DNA of 64,000 nt, from assembly GCA_052170315.1 (NCBI GenBank), contig JBQNAT010000002.1:62001-126000 (forward strand), written 5' to 3'. Origin of the DNA: UBA9732 sp052170315. Its GTDB lineage: Bacteria > Spirochaetota > Spirochaetia > Sphaerochaetales > Sphaerochaetaceae. Each line of letters opens with the position of its first letter. Position 1 is the first letter of the stretch. The position numbers and the translations under genes were made by a program. The notes beneath the pieces are model-generated. The model searched no databases, was not told the DNA's origin, and saw nothing but the letters and a program-made list of their open reading frames with translations. Shown one piece after another: positions 24,513 through 32,306 of this stretch.

Positions 24513-25484
24513 ATGAACACAGACGCGGCGAAGTTAAGAAGCAGGCTTTATTCAAACATACGAAATTATTTTTCGGCAAAAGGATATCTGGAAGTGGAAA
24601 CCCCTACCCTGTCGCCGGATTTGATACCGGAGGCAACCATAGACAACTTCGGCACTTCGTTTATCAACGAGTTTTCGGGCAGCCGCGATATGTACATGAT
24701 ACCTTCGCCGGAGATTTTCATGAAAAAACTCATTGCAGACGGTAGCGGCTCTCTGTTCCAAATATCAAAATGCTTCAGAAACTGCGAACAGCTGGGGCAA
24801 AACCACAATCCCGAATTCACAATGCTTGAGTACTATACCGTAGATTTTGACGATAAGGACTCTATTGAGCTTACTCGGGATTTTATCAGGGAAACGGCTG
24901 TTGAAGGCTGCCCTGAAAGCGTACTTGCGGATTTTCAGATTCTAAGCGTCCGCGATGCCGTAAAACTGTATGCCAAAATTGACCTTGAAGAGCTTCAGGA
25001 CCCGAAGGCTCTACGCAGAGCTGCCGAAGGCCTTGGTCTTTCAATTCCCGGGCCGGAGCCGTGGGACGATACCTTCAACCGCGTTTTCATAAATTTCGTG
25101 GAAACATCAATCCCCAGAGACCGCCCTGTCTGCCTTGTGGACTATCCAAAACAGATAGAGTGCCTTGCTCAGGCCGAAGGTAACTACAGACACCGCTGGG
25201 AGCTTTACATTAACGGCATCGAAATTGCCAACTGCTACCTTGAGGAACGAAATTCCTGTATCGCGCGCGATTACTACAGGCGCGAATATCAGAAAATTAT
25301 CTCTTCGCGAAGCTCTGGCGGAAAAACCATACCCGACATTGACCTGTCCTTCTGCGATGTCATTTCCGGGATTCCAAAGTGCTCGGGAGTCGCAATAGGG
25401 CTTGACCGCCTTCTCATGGTCGAGTCCGGCAAAACGGACATAAACGATGTGCTCCTGTTCCCGTTCAGCGCAATGCTCACTTGA
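24513..25484 (+). CDS. epmA: EF-P--(R)-beta-lysine ligase EpmA (GenX/PoxA)
   Basis: A 323-aa class II lysyl-tRNA-synthetase-like catalytic core without the anticodon-binding domain, the length of EpmA. Motif 2 region ISKCFRNCEQLGQNHNPEFTMLEYY and motif 3 GVAIGLDRLLMV are clear; SPEIFMKKLI and GIEIANCYLE also fit. It attaches beta-lysine to the conserved lysine of EF-P. It is followed by efp (78 bp) and an EpmB-like aminomutase, so the three-gene pathway is complete except for the hydroxylase EpmC. Confidence 0.92.
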   Translation: MNTDAAKLRSRLYSNIRNYFSAKGYLEVETPTLSPDLIPEATIDNFGTSFINEFSGSRDMYMIPSPEIFMKKLIADGSGSLFQISKCFRNCEQLGQNHNPEFTMLEYYTVDFDDKDSIELTRDFIRETAVEGCPESVLADFQILSVRDAVKLYAKIDLEELQDPKALRRAAEGLGLSIPGPEPWDDTFNRVFINFVETSIPRDRPVCLVDYPKQIECLAQAEGNYRHRWELYINGIEIANCYLEERNSCIARDYYRREYQKIISSRSSGGKTIPDIDLSFCDVISGIPKCSGVAIGLDRLLMVESGKTDINDVLLFPFSAMLT

Positions 25485-25510
25485 ACAATAGGTTTATAAA
25501 ATGGTAAGAT
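25481..25510 (+). promoter_or_regulatory. efp promoter
   Basis: TTGAAC (25481-25486, overlapping the epmA stop), 18-bp spacer, TAAGAT (25505-25510). The resulting leader of about 45 nt carries GAGGTG before efp. Confidence 0.5.
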
Positions 25511-25562
25511 AGCACCCGCGATTTCAGATAATAATACTGTATATATCAAGAGGTGTTTCATT

Positions 25563-26126
25563 ATGATTAAAGCTGGGCAGATAGATAAAGGTACAGCGCT
25601 GCTTATTAAAGGACAGCCGTTCATTTGTGTTGAACGCGAGTTCGTCAATCCGGGAAAAGGTTCCGCGTTCGTCAGGCTAAAACTCAAGAGCCCCACAACA
25701 GGACAGGTTCTTCAGGAAACCATCAAAAGCCAGGACAGCGTGGAAGACATTAACGTTGAAATGATGGACTTTCAGTACATGTACAACGACGGTGAGAATT
25801 TCCACATGATGAATGTTGATACATACGACCAGTTTGAAGTCCCAATGAGCAACTTTGAGGGCTACGAGGTTCTATTGAAGGACGGAGAGACCTACAGATG
25901 CACGGTTTACAACGATGAAATTCTTGACATACAGATTCCTTCAAAGGTTGTTTATCTTGTCGCTGAAGCGGAAGAGGCAATCAAGGGAGATACCGTTCAG
26001 GGTGCGACAAAGTTTGTCACCACGGAAACCGGACTCAGAGTCAGGGTTCCTATTTTCATCAAGCAGGGTGAAAAAATCCGCATAAACACAGAGACAAAGG
26101 AATATCTGGAAAGAGTCAACGACTGA
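25563..26126 (+). CDS. efp: Translation elongation factor P
   Basis: A 187-aa three-domain EF-P. The modified loop is NPGKGSAFVR with Lys32 as the target for beta-lysylation. Domain III ends with TTETGLRVRVPIFIKQGEKIRINTETKEYLERV, the EF-P signature. It rescues ribosomes stalled at polyproline. GAGGTG precedes the ATG. It has its own promoter and terminator, so it can be expressed apart from epmA and epmB. Confidence 0.97.
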   Translation: MIKAGQIDKGTALLIKGQPFICVEREFVNPGKGSAFVRLKLKSPTTGQVLQETIKSQDSVEDINVEMMDFQYMYNDGENFHMMNVDTYDQFEVPMSNFEGYEVLLKDGETYRCTVYNDEILDIQIPSKVVYLVAEAEEAIKGDTVQGATKFVTTETGLRVRVPIFIKQGEKIRINTETKEYLERVND

Positions 26127-26147
26127 CTTTGGCTTTGATTTTAAACG

Positions 26148-26173
26148 GGGACTGTCGCTAACGCCGCAGTCCC
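26148..26173 (+). terminator. efp intrinsic terminator
   Basis: GGGACTG/CAGTCCC stem around a 12-nt loop, followed by TTTATTATT. It lies 21 bp after the efp stop and only 25 bp before epmB. Confidence 0.8.
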
Positions 26174-26185
26174 TTTATTATTCTT

Positions 26186-26191
26186 TATTAT
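26186..26191 (+). promoter_or_regulatory. -10 hexamer TATTAT 6 nt before epmB ATG
   Basis: TATTAT, six bases, ATG at 26198, immediately after the efp terminator. No Shine-Dalgarno. Confidence 0.45.
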
Positions 26192-26197
26192 TGAAGT

Positions 26198-27256
26198 ATG
26201 CCTGTAACAAACCTTGAACAGCTTAAAGCATATTTGACTCTTACAGAGGAAGAACTTTCATGGAAAGAAACAGCCATGAGTGTTCCGCTGAAGATAACGG
26301 ACTACTATCTGAGCCTCATAGACCCCAAGGACGCTAAAGACCCTCTCAGACGCCAGGTGGTTCCAACATGCAGGGAAAACCTTGTTGAGGTTTATGAATC
26401 AAACGACCCTCAGGAAGAAGTCTCGCACAGCCACGGCTCACGTCTGGTGCACAGGTACTCGAACAGGGTTGCTTTCCTTGCAACCGACATATGCCCGATG
26501 TATTGCAGACACTGTTTCAGAAGGCGCTTTACAGGAAACCTGCTTGGCCCCGCATCCGAAGAGGAAATACTTTTTGCCGCTTCATATCTTAAAGACAATC
26601 CTAAGATACGGGAAATGCTTCTTACGGGGGGCGACCCGTTAACGCTTTCGGATTCCCGGCTGGATTACATGATAACGGTTTTCAGAGAGGCAAGCCCGAA
26701 GCTGATAATAAGGATATGCACGCGGTATCCCGTCTCACAGCCGGAGCGTATTGACAGTTCTCTGATTCATATGTTTAAAAAACACAGCAGCGCGCCATTT
26801 TTCCTGATGACGCAGTTCAACCACCCAAGGGAGCTTACACCTCAAAGCATAAAAGCCGTTTCTCTTTTCATTGACGCCGGTATACCTGCCATGAACCAGA
26901 GCGTACTGCTTAAAGGAGTCAATGACGATGTGGCTACGCTTGAAGAGCTGTGCAACAGTCTCCTTTTTAACCGTATAAAGCCCTACTATCTTTTTCAGGG
27001 TGATATGGTAAGCGGAACAGCGGATTTCAGGGTTCCTTTAAAACAGGGACTTGAAATTGAAAAAGAACTCAGGCTAAGGCTTTCAGGTCTTGGAATGCCA
27101 AACTATGTTGCGGATCTTCCCATGGGCGGGGGCAAGATACCGCTTTGCGGAAGCTATATTGAGAAGGCTCCGGACAAAGAAAAAGGGTTATGGACTTTCA
27201 GAACCCCTGAAGGTGAGATTCGCATAATCGCAGACCCGGCTGAAATCAGTTGCTAA
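26198..27256 (+). CDS. epmB: EF-P lysine 2,3-aminomutase EpmB (KamA-like radical SAM)
   Basis: A 352-aa radical-SAM protein with CPMYCRHC (C99, C103, C106) for the [4Fe-4S] cluster, HRYSNRVAFLATD upstream and LLTGGDPLTLSD (SAM-binding) downstream. YVADLPMGGGKIPL matches the PLP-lysine region of the aminomutase family. It converts lysine to beta-lysine, here most likely for EpmA acting on the adjacent EF-P. The length and context favour EpmB over the longer clostridial catabolic KamA. The last 11 bp overlap the convergent coaE-fusion gene. Confidence 0.88.
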   Translation: MPVTNLEQLKAYLTLTEEELSWKETAMSVPLKITDYYLSLIDPKDAKDPLRRQVVPTCRENLVEVYESNDPQEEVSHSHGSRLVHRYSNRVAFLATDICPMYCRHCFRRRFTGNLLGPASEEEILFAASYLKDNPKIREMLLTGGDPLTLSDSRLDYMITVFREASPKLIIRICTRYPVSQPERIDSSLIHMFKKHSSAPFFLMTQFNHPRELTPQSIKAVSLFIDAGIPAMNQSVLLKGVNDDVATLEELCNSLLFNRIKPYYLFQGDMVSGTADFRVPLKQGLEIEKELRLRLSGLGMPNYVADLPMGGGKIPLCGSYIEKAPDKEKGLWTFRTPEGEIRIIADPAEISC

Positions 27257-28616
27257 GCTTATCCAATACTTCGTTAATCTCGGACTCTCTTGTCTGGGTT
27301 CTTATCAAATCATATTCTTCCTTTGGCATAAGGTTCGATTCTGACGCTTCCAGCTCTTTTTCAACGGGGGTATCGGCTATGGGAGTCTGCGCCGCCGCGG
27401 ACTCTTCAGTTTTAAGTTCTGCCGTCACAAGGGCAACAAGCCGGTCTTTATATTTTTCGTAAAGAAGCTGCGCAAGTTCATCCTGATATTTAAGAAGCTC
27501 CGTAACGGAAGCTTCAACTATCCGAGGAACATAAGTTCCGATATTCGCCTCAAGTTCGGCAGTGACCTTTTCAACTATCTCGGGAACAGCCTTTTCAAGT
27601 TCCGCCGAAACATCCGCGTTTACTTCTATTGAGCCTACCGCTTCGTTCACGGATGACTTAACCATAGCCGCTATATCCGCATCATATTTCGCGACAGCAT
27701 TTTCAATTGCCTTCGCCGTATTCGCGTCCGCAATAGAAACCGCTTCTTTTACAGTGGCTGCGTTTTTCTCCGTGACCATCGCGTCAATTTCGGAAAGGAG
27801 CGCTTTCTTTTCGGCCGCGGCATCTGCAGCAGCCTTTTCCGAGGTTGGGACTGTCACCGCATTATCAAGTTCTCCGAAAAGAGCCTCATACGCGAAAGTG
27901 TCAGGCTTTGTCACGAAAATGACAGCGCCGCAGTAGAGAACAAGAATTATAAGAACTGTCAGTAAAATAAGTTTAGTTTTCTTCATGGTAAAACCCCTAA
28001 GTTGCGAATGCCCGTTTAATATACCAAGTTTATCACAGATATTGAATACTTGTCGATTGAGTTTGTCCAAATTAGGCTCGTTATTCGTCACAACGTAAAG
28101 AGGAAGGCCGTAATCCACATCGCGAAAGTCAACATCAGCCTGTGCGGCCTCACGCTTTTTAAACGCCTCTTCCGTTATTCCGTCGCGCTTTTTTGCCCTT
28201 TCAAGACGTATTTCATATGAAGCGTCCACATAAATAACACAGGAACAGATATCCAGAAAACCCGAACGGTACATCAGAGCTCCGTTGAGAACCAGATTTT
28301 TTTCAGTGTTTTCAGCCTTTTCCTTCCATTCAAGGACTTTGGACTTCAGCCATGGGTAGAGTATGCTTTCAAGTTCCACACGTTTATCGGGATTGCTGAA
28401 TACAATTTTCCCCAGGGCGGCTCTTGAAATGACTCTCTTCCCGCTAATATTCTCCGTTATTTCAGAGCCGAAGGCCTTAACAACGGCATCATAGTTCAAG
28501 TCCAGACCGTCATGGCACATCCTGTCGGTATCCCAGACCGTAAGGCCGTTTTTTTCAAGTATGCCGCCAACAAGGTTTTTACCGCTGCAGCTTTTACCGA
28601 CAAGAGCTATTATCAT
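27246..28616 (-). CDS. coaE: Dephospho-CoA kinase fused in frame to a membrane-anchored coiled-coil protein
   Basis: A 456-aa frame. Residues 1-200 are CoaE-like: P-loop ALVGKSCSGKN (note Asn where Thr/Ser is usual), DTDRMCH, LNGALMYRSG and a ADVDFRDVDYGLPLYVVTNN segment near the end of the domain. It phosphorylates dephospho-CoA in the last step of CoA synthesis. Residue 211 is Met; from there a basic start and one transmembrane helix (LILLTVLIILVLYCGAVIFVT) lead to an Ala/Glu/Val-rich helical domain of about 200 residues. An internal ATG at 27986 has AGGGG upstream and a TTCAAT/TATATT promoter. This could be a true fusion, two genes sharing one frame, or a lost stop codon. The start overlaps the polA stop by one base. 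Confidence 0.8.
   Translation of the reverse strand: MIIALVGKSCSGKNLVGGILEKNGLTVWDTDRMCHDGLDLNYDAVVKAFGSEITENISGKRVISRAALGKIVFSNPDKRVELESILYPWLKSKVLEWKEKAENTEKNLVLNGALMYRSGFLDICSCVIYVDASYEIRLERAKKRDGITEEAFKKREAAQADVDFRDVDYGLPLYVVTNNEPNLDKLNRQVFNICDKLGILNGHSQLRGFTMKKTKLILLTVLIILVLYCGAVIFVTKPDTFAYEALFGELDNAVTVPTSEKAAADAAAEKKALLSEIDAMVTEKNAATVKEAVSIADANTAKAIENAVAKYDADIAAMVKSSVNEAVGSIEVNADVSAELEKAVPEIVEKVTAELEANIGTYVPRIVEASVTELLKYQDELAQLLYEKYKDRLVALVTAELKTEESAAAQTPIADTPVEKELEASESNLMPKEEYDLIRTQTRESEINEVLDKLSN
28018..28046 (-). promoter_or_regulatory. Possible internal promoter for the membrane-anchored half
   Basis: Minus strand: TTCAAT (28041-28046), 17-bp spacer, TATATT (28018-28023), inside the end of the CoaE domain and about 30 bp ahead of the internal ATG at 27986, which has AGGGG seven bases before it. 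Confidence 0.35.
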
Positions 28617-31195
28617 CAGTGCATTTCTCCCCAGCTTTTTCCGGTCTCTATGCCTACCTTAAGGGGCACGCTTAGCCTATAGGCATTCTCCATACAGGTT
28701 CTGACCAGATTTTTCATCTGCTCAATTTCATTTTCGGGCACTTCAATTATCAATTCATCATGCACCTGAAGGAGTATTTTTGATTTGAGAGCCGTTTTGC
28801 TCATTTCACGGTCAAGGCTTATCATGGCTTTTTTCATTATTTCAGCGGCGGTTCCCTGAATGACAGTATTCACTGCCGCCCTTTCGGCCGCGGCAAGCTC
28901 AGCCTTATTGGAGCTTTTCATTTCAGGAATGTACCTTATATGCCCCATTGCGGTTTTAACAAAGCCGTCTTCCTTAGCCTGTTTTTTCACACTCTCCACG
29001 AAAGAGCGTACTCCGCTGTACTGCTGAAAGTAGGTATCTATGAACTTCTGAGCTTCCCTGCGACCTATTTTAAGGTCATTTGAAAGCCTGAAAGCGGACA
29101 TGCCGTACATGATTCCGAAATTGATGGTTTTAGCGACGCGTCTCTGCTCCGGCGTCACCATTTCGGGAAATTCGTTGAAAATCAGGGCCGCGGTTGATTT
29201 ATGGACATCATCTCCGTGAAGGAAAGCGTTTTTCAGATTACTGTCTCCCGATACGTGGGAAAGGACTACAAGCTCTATCTGGGAGTAATCCGCGGACAAC
29301 AGCACACAGCCTTCTTTAGGGACAAAGGCATCGCGAATTCTTCTGCCCTCATCAGTCCTTATGGGAATATTCTGAAGATTGGGGTTCTTGCTGGAAAGCC
29401 TTCCGGTTGCCGTACCCGTCTGCAGGAAGGAAGTGTGTACTCTTCCGGTTTTCGGATTGATAAGTTCCGGCAGAGCGTTCACATATGTGCTTAACAGTTT
29501 GCTGATGGTTCTGTAGCGCAGAAGCATTGCGGGGACAGGGTCTTCGGTATTGTACGCGAGGTCTTCAAGAACATTGGAATCCGTTGAGAAACCGGATTTT
29601 GTCTTTTTCCCGGTAGGAAGGTTTCTGTCAACAAAAAGGACTTCCTGAAGCTGTTTCGGAGAGTTCAGGTTGAATTCCTTCCCGCACAGGGTGTAAATAT
29701 CCTGCTGTATGGAAAAAACTTCATTTTCAAGGTCTTTTCCGAAAAGTACAAGCCTGGAAGAATCAAGAATTATGCCCTGATACTCCATTTTCGCCAGAAC
29801 GGCGGTAAGCGGCATCTCTATTTCATGAAAGACATCAAGCAGTCCTTTTTGCTCAAGGGCCTTCTCCAGCGATGGAAATTCACGGAAGCTTTGTACGCAG
29901 CTTTCTTTTTCAAATTTCGTAAGAGCCGTGTTAAGAAGCCATCTTGCCAGAACGGTATCTCCGTACAGGTTCATTTTATCAATATCAAGGCGCATTAAAA
30001 CCTTGGCCGCGGTTTTAAGATTCTGCCCTATCAGACGAAACCGTCCTATGTTTTCGCGCAGCACCGCAAGTATATCCTTGGTTGGGATTACTTTGTAACA
30101 ACGCGTTCCGTCCCCCGTCAAAGAGAAAGAAAGGACTTCCGCCCTCATGTCGTCTTCCTCCGAAAGCTCCGCGGCAAGGGCAACGTTCTGACCGTCCTTA
30201 AATACCGCGAAAACTTTTTCAAGCTCTGCGGAGCCTATTGTTTTCTCTTCCGTTTCAGATAAGACTACATCGCCGCCTTCCGGTTCAAGGGAAAAATCGG
30301 ACGCGGGCACAAGACGTTCGGCCACCTTCGCAAGATGCTCGGAACCCATCTGCCTGAAAAGCCTTGCTCCTGCTTTCCAGTCTATGGCAAGCGCGGAGAA
30401 ATCCTCAAAGTTTGTTTTCACTCCGTCCAGTACATCGTCTTTAAGAAGCACAAGGTCATGGGTAAGCTTTATATGGTCTCTGGCAGCTTCAAGCTTCGCG
30501 GCTGTGCCTTTGGGAAACGAGTTTATGTTTTTATAGACTTCTTCAAGACTTTGATACTCTGAAAGGAGCTTAACAGCCCCTTTTTCTCCTATACCATCAA
30601 TTCCGGGGACATTATCCGATGCGTCTCCAAGGATTGTAAGATAGTCCACCATCTGTTCCGGTTTTACACCGAAGATTTCCTCTACTTCGGATTTTCCGCA
30701 GAGGCGATATTCTTTTTCTCCTTTTCTGGGAGGCCTTAAAGCAAGAACATCGTCCTTAACAAGCTGAAGCAGGTCCTTGTCTCCCGTAACCATAACGGTT
30801 TCTATGCCCTGAGCGGAAGCCTTTTTTGAAATGGCGGCGATAAGGTCATCGGCCTCCATGCCGGGGCATTCAAGATGGGGAATGCGCATTTCATCCAGAA
30901 AAGAATCTATGATGGGAACCTGGGCGTGAAGGTCTTCGGGCGTTTTGTCGCGGTTGGCCTTGTACTGCCCGTACATTTCGTGGCGGAAGGTTTTTCCGCG
31001 TGAGTCCATGGCCACGGCAAGGTAGTCCGGTTCGTACTGTCTGATAAGGCTCATGACCGTATTGAAGAACCCGAAGACCGCGGAGATGTTGCGGCCTTCC
31101 CTGTCCTTAAGCGGGTTTGTCATGAAAGCGAAATAGGAACGGTATATCTGACCGTATCCGTCAACTATGAATATTTTTCTCTTTTTTTCCGGCAT
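28616..31195 (-). CDS. polA: DNA polymerase I
   Basis: An 859-aa protein. N-terminal 5'-3' exonuclease (FIVDGYGQIYRSYFA, GMEADDLIAAI, VTGDKDLLQLV, GDASDNVPGIDGIGEKGAVKLL). The middle domain lacks the 3'-5' exonuclease acidic residues: no DTE motif is seen and the ExoII position reads GQNLKTAAKVL. The polymerase domain is intact: motif A LLSADYSQIELVVLSH, motif B RRVAKTINFGIMYGMS, motif C LLQVHDELIIEVPE. It fills repair gaps and removes RNA primers. The ATG at 31193-31195 is chosen because TATAAT lies 7 nt upstream and overlaps the alternative ATG at 31204. Confidence 0.95.
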   Translation of the reverse strand: MPEKKRKIFIVDGYGQIYRSYFAFMTNPLKDREGRNISAVFGFFNTVMSLIRQYEPDYLAVAMDSRGKTFRHEMYGQYKANRDKTPEDLHAQVPIIDSFLDEMRIPHLECPGMEADDLIAAISKKASAQGIETVMVTGDKDLLQLVKDDVLALRPPRKGEKEYRLCGKSEVEEIFGVKPEQMVDYLTILGDASDNVPGIDGIGEKGAVKLLSEYQSLEEVYKNINSFPKGTAAKLEAARDHIKLTHDLVLLKDDVLDGVKTNFEDFSALAIDWKAGARLFRQMGSEHLAKVAERLVPASDFSLEPEGGDVVLSETEEKTIGSAELEKVFAVFKDGQNVALAAELSEEDDMRAEVLSFSLTGDGTRCYKVIPTKDILAVLRENIGRFRLIGQNLKTAAKVLMRLDIDKMNLYGDTVLARWLLNTALTKFEKESCVQSFREFPSLEKALEQKGLLDVFHEIEMPLTAVLAKMEYQGIILDSSRLVLFGKDLENEVFSIQQDIYTLCGKEFNLNSPKQLQEVLFVDRNLPTGKKTKSGFSTDSNVLEDLAYNTEDPVPAMLLRYRTISKLLSTYVNALPELINPKTGRVHTSFLQTGTATGRLSSKNPNLQNIPIRTDEGRRIRDAFVPKEGCVLLSADYSQIELVVLSHVSGDSNLKNAFLHGDDVHKSTAALIFNEFPEMVTPEQRRVAKTINFGIMYGMSAFRLSNDLKIGRREAQKFIDTYFQQYSGVRSFVESVKKQAKEDGFVKTAMGHIRYIPEMKSSNKAELAAAERAAVNTVIQGTAAEIMKKAMISLDREMSKTALKSKILLQVHDELIIEVPENEIEQMKNLVRTCMENAYRLSVPLKVGIETGKSWGEMH

Positions 31196-31202
31196 TAATG
31201 CC

Positions 31203-31208
31203 ATTATA
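31203..31208 (-). promoter_or_regulatory. -10 hexamer TATAAT deciding the polA start
   Basis: A perfect TATAAT on the minus strand, then seven bases and the ATG at 31195. The upstream in-frame ATG at 31204 overlaps this hexamer, so it would not be transcribed if this promoter is used. Confidence 0.55.
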
Positions 31209-31241
31209 ACGCAAAAGGCCTGTTAATGCATCTTTATCGGC

Positions 31242-31511
31242 TTATTTATCGCGGCTTACGACGTCCCCTATTTTGTCAATAACGCCTTCCACGACCTTTT
31301 CCGCGGCCTGAGGGACTTTTTCCGTTATTGTATCCTTCGCGCTGTCAATGCCGCTTTCTATGCTTTGGACAAGCTTTTTAGGCTCTTTAAGGCTGACACC
31401 GAAGAATTTGTTCGATACGTCAGGGAAAAATATGAAAATAATAAAAAAACTGATAATGGCTATCAGTATGGCCCATAAAAATCCGGTGAACCTGTGAAAT
31501 ATTTTTGCCAT
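31242..31511 (-). CDS. Small single-span membrane protein
   Basis: An 89-aa protein, unrecognised. ATG at 31509-31511 with GAGGAA upstream; a longer frame upstream lies in the terminator region of the previous gene. Residues 9-29 are one strongly hydrophobic helix (FTGFLWAILIAIISFFIIFIF); the rest is an amphipathic, charged helical tail (KLVQSIESGIDSAKDTITEKV, AAEKVVEGVIDKIGD). Possibly an envelope or scaffold-type protein. Confidence 0.55.
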   Translation of the reverse strand: MAKIFHRFTGFLWAILIAIISFFIIFIFFPDVSNKFFGVSLKEPKKLVQSIESGIDSAKDTITEKVPQAAEKVVEGVIDKIGDVVSRDK

Positions 31512-31558
31512 GACTTTCCTCTTTTTCTCCGCTCCGGGAATCCGGATTATAATCAATA

Positions 31559-31585
31559 AACGCCGCACGGAAACCGCACGGCGTT
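31559..31585 (-). terminator. Terminator after the small beta-barrel gene
   Basis: AACGCCG/CGGCGTT stem with a short inner CGG/CCG helix; the minus-strand copy ends in TTTATTG. It lies 38 bp past the stop at 31624. Confidence 0.65.
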
Positions 31586-31623
31586 CTGTTTGCGGGATTT
31601 GCAGTCCCGGCTGACTGAAAACG

Positions 31624-32202
31624 TCAGATAAGGTCAATTCCTACAGTAATCCCCAGAAGAGCGTTTGACCAGTGGTCGCTGATTTTTGTATACAGACCTG
31701 ACCAGTCGCCGTTTTTAATGGATGTTGAAGTAGGTAAAGTTGCGTAAGCGCCGATTGTCAGGTTTCCAAGCAGGAAATCAAGACCTACGTTGATGTCAAA
31801 ATACGCATCCTTGAAACCGTCCACTTTGCTTACACCGTTTACGCCGTAGGTAAGGATATCCTTGTCTATATTATAATTATATCTGTATCCCAGACCTGCT
31901 TTGAGTCTTGCGATAATTATATCAACCGCGAGATTGGCTGAAACCATTCCGTAAACGGATTTGGTTTCCGGAACATATATCGCTCTGGTATCAATTGCGA
32001 CAAAAGCCATTTTCAGCTCCGCGTCCGCGCCGAATGTAAGATTTTCAAATTTGAAATCCGCAAGCTTGCCATCCTGAATGTCCTTGATGGTATACGTTGT
32101 GGATGCCGTAGCTCCGATTGTCAAGTCAACAAGACCTCTGCCCGCAAAAAGACAAGCCGGAACAATAAGCGCAATAAGCGCAATAATAATTACTCTCTTC
32201 AT
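31624..32202 (-). CDS. Small outer-membrane beta-barrel protein
   Basis: A 192-aa protein with signal peptide MKRVIIIALIALIVPACLFA and alternating amphipathic strands (LVDLTIGATASTTYTI, AKLKAGLGYRYNYNIDKD-like segments, GLDFLLGNLTIGAYATLP) ending NALLGITVGIDLI. GGAGAGG precedes the ATG. The size suggests an 8-stranded barrel. An ATGTAA-N6-TTACAT dyad and the 10-mer shared with the other beta-barrel gene lie upstream. No family recognised. Confidence 0.6.
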   Translation of the reverse strand: MKRVIIIALIALIVPACLFAGRGLVDLTIGATASTTYTIKDIQDGKLADFKFENLTFGADAELKMAFVAIDTRAIYVPETKSVYGMVSANLAVDIIIARLKAGLGYRYNYNIDKDILTYGVNGVSKVDGFKDAYFDINVGLDFLLGNLTIGAYATLPTSTSIKNGDWSGLYTKISDHWSNALLGITVGIDLI

Positions 32203-32249
32203 TTTCCTCTCCAGTTTGACTCGTTCGTCAATAAGCCAAACAATTTCAT

Positions 32250-32265
32250 GTAAACATAGTTACAT
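32250..32265. promoter_or_regulatory. ATGTAA/TTACAT dyad upstream of the small beta-barrel gene
   Basis: A perfect 6-bp inverted repeat with 6-bp spacer, about 50-65 bp before the start codon. Its right half extends into the 10-mer found upstream of the porin-like gene at 2363-2372. Confidence 0.35.
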
Positions 32266-32306
32266 TTTATTTCCTTTTTTTCAAATTATTTTTAAAAAAT
32301 CCGAAA

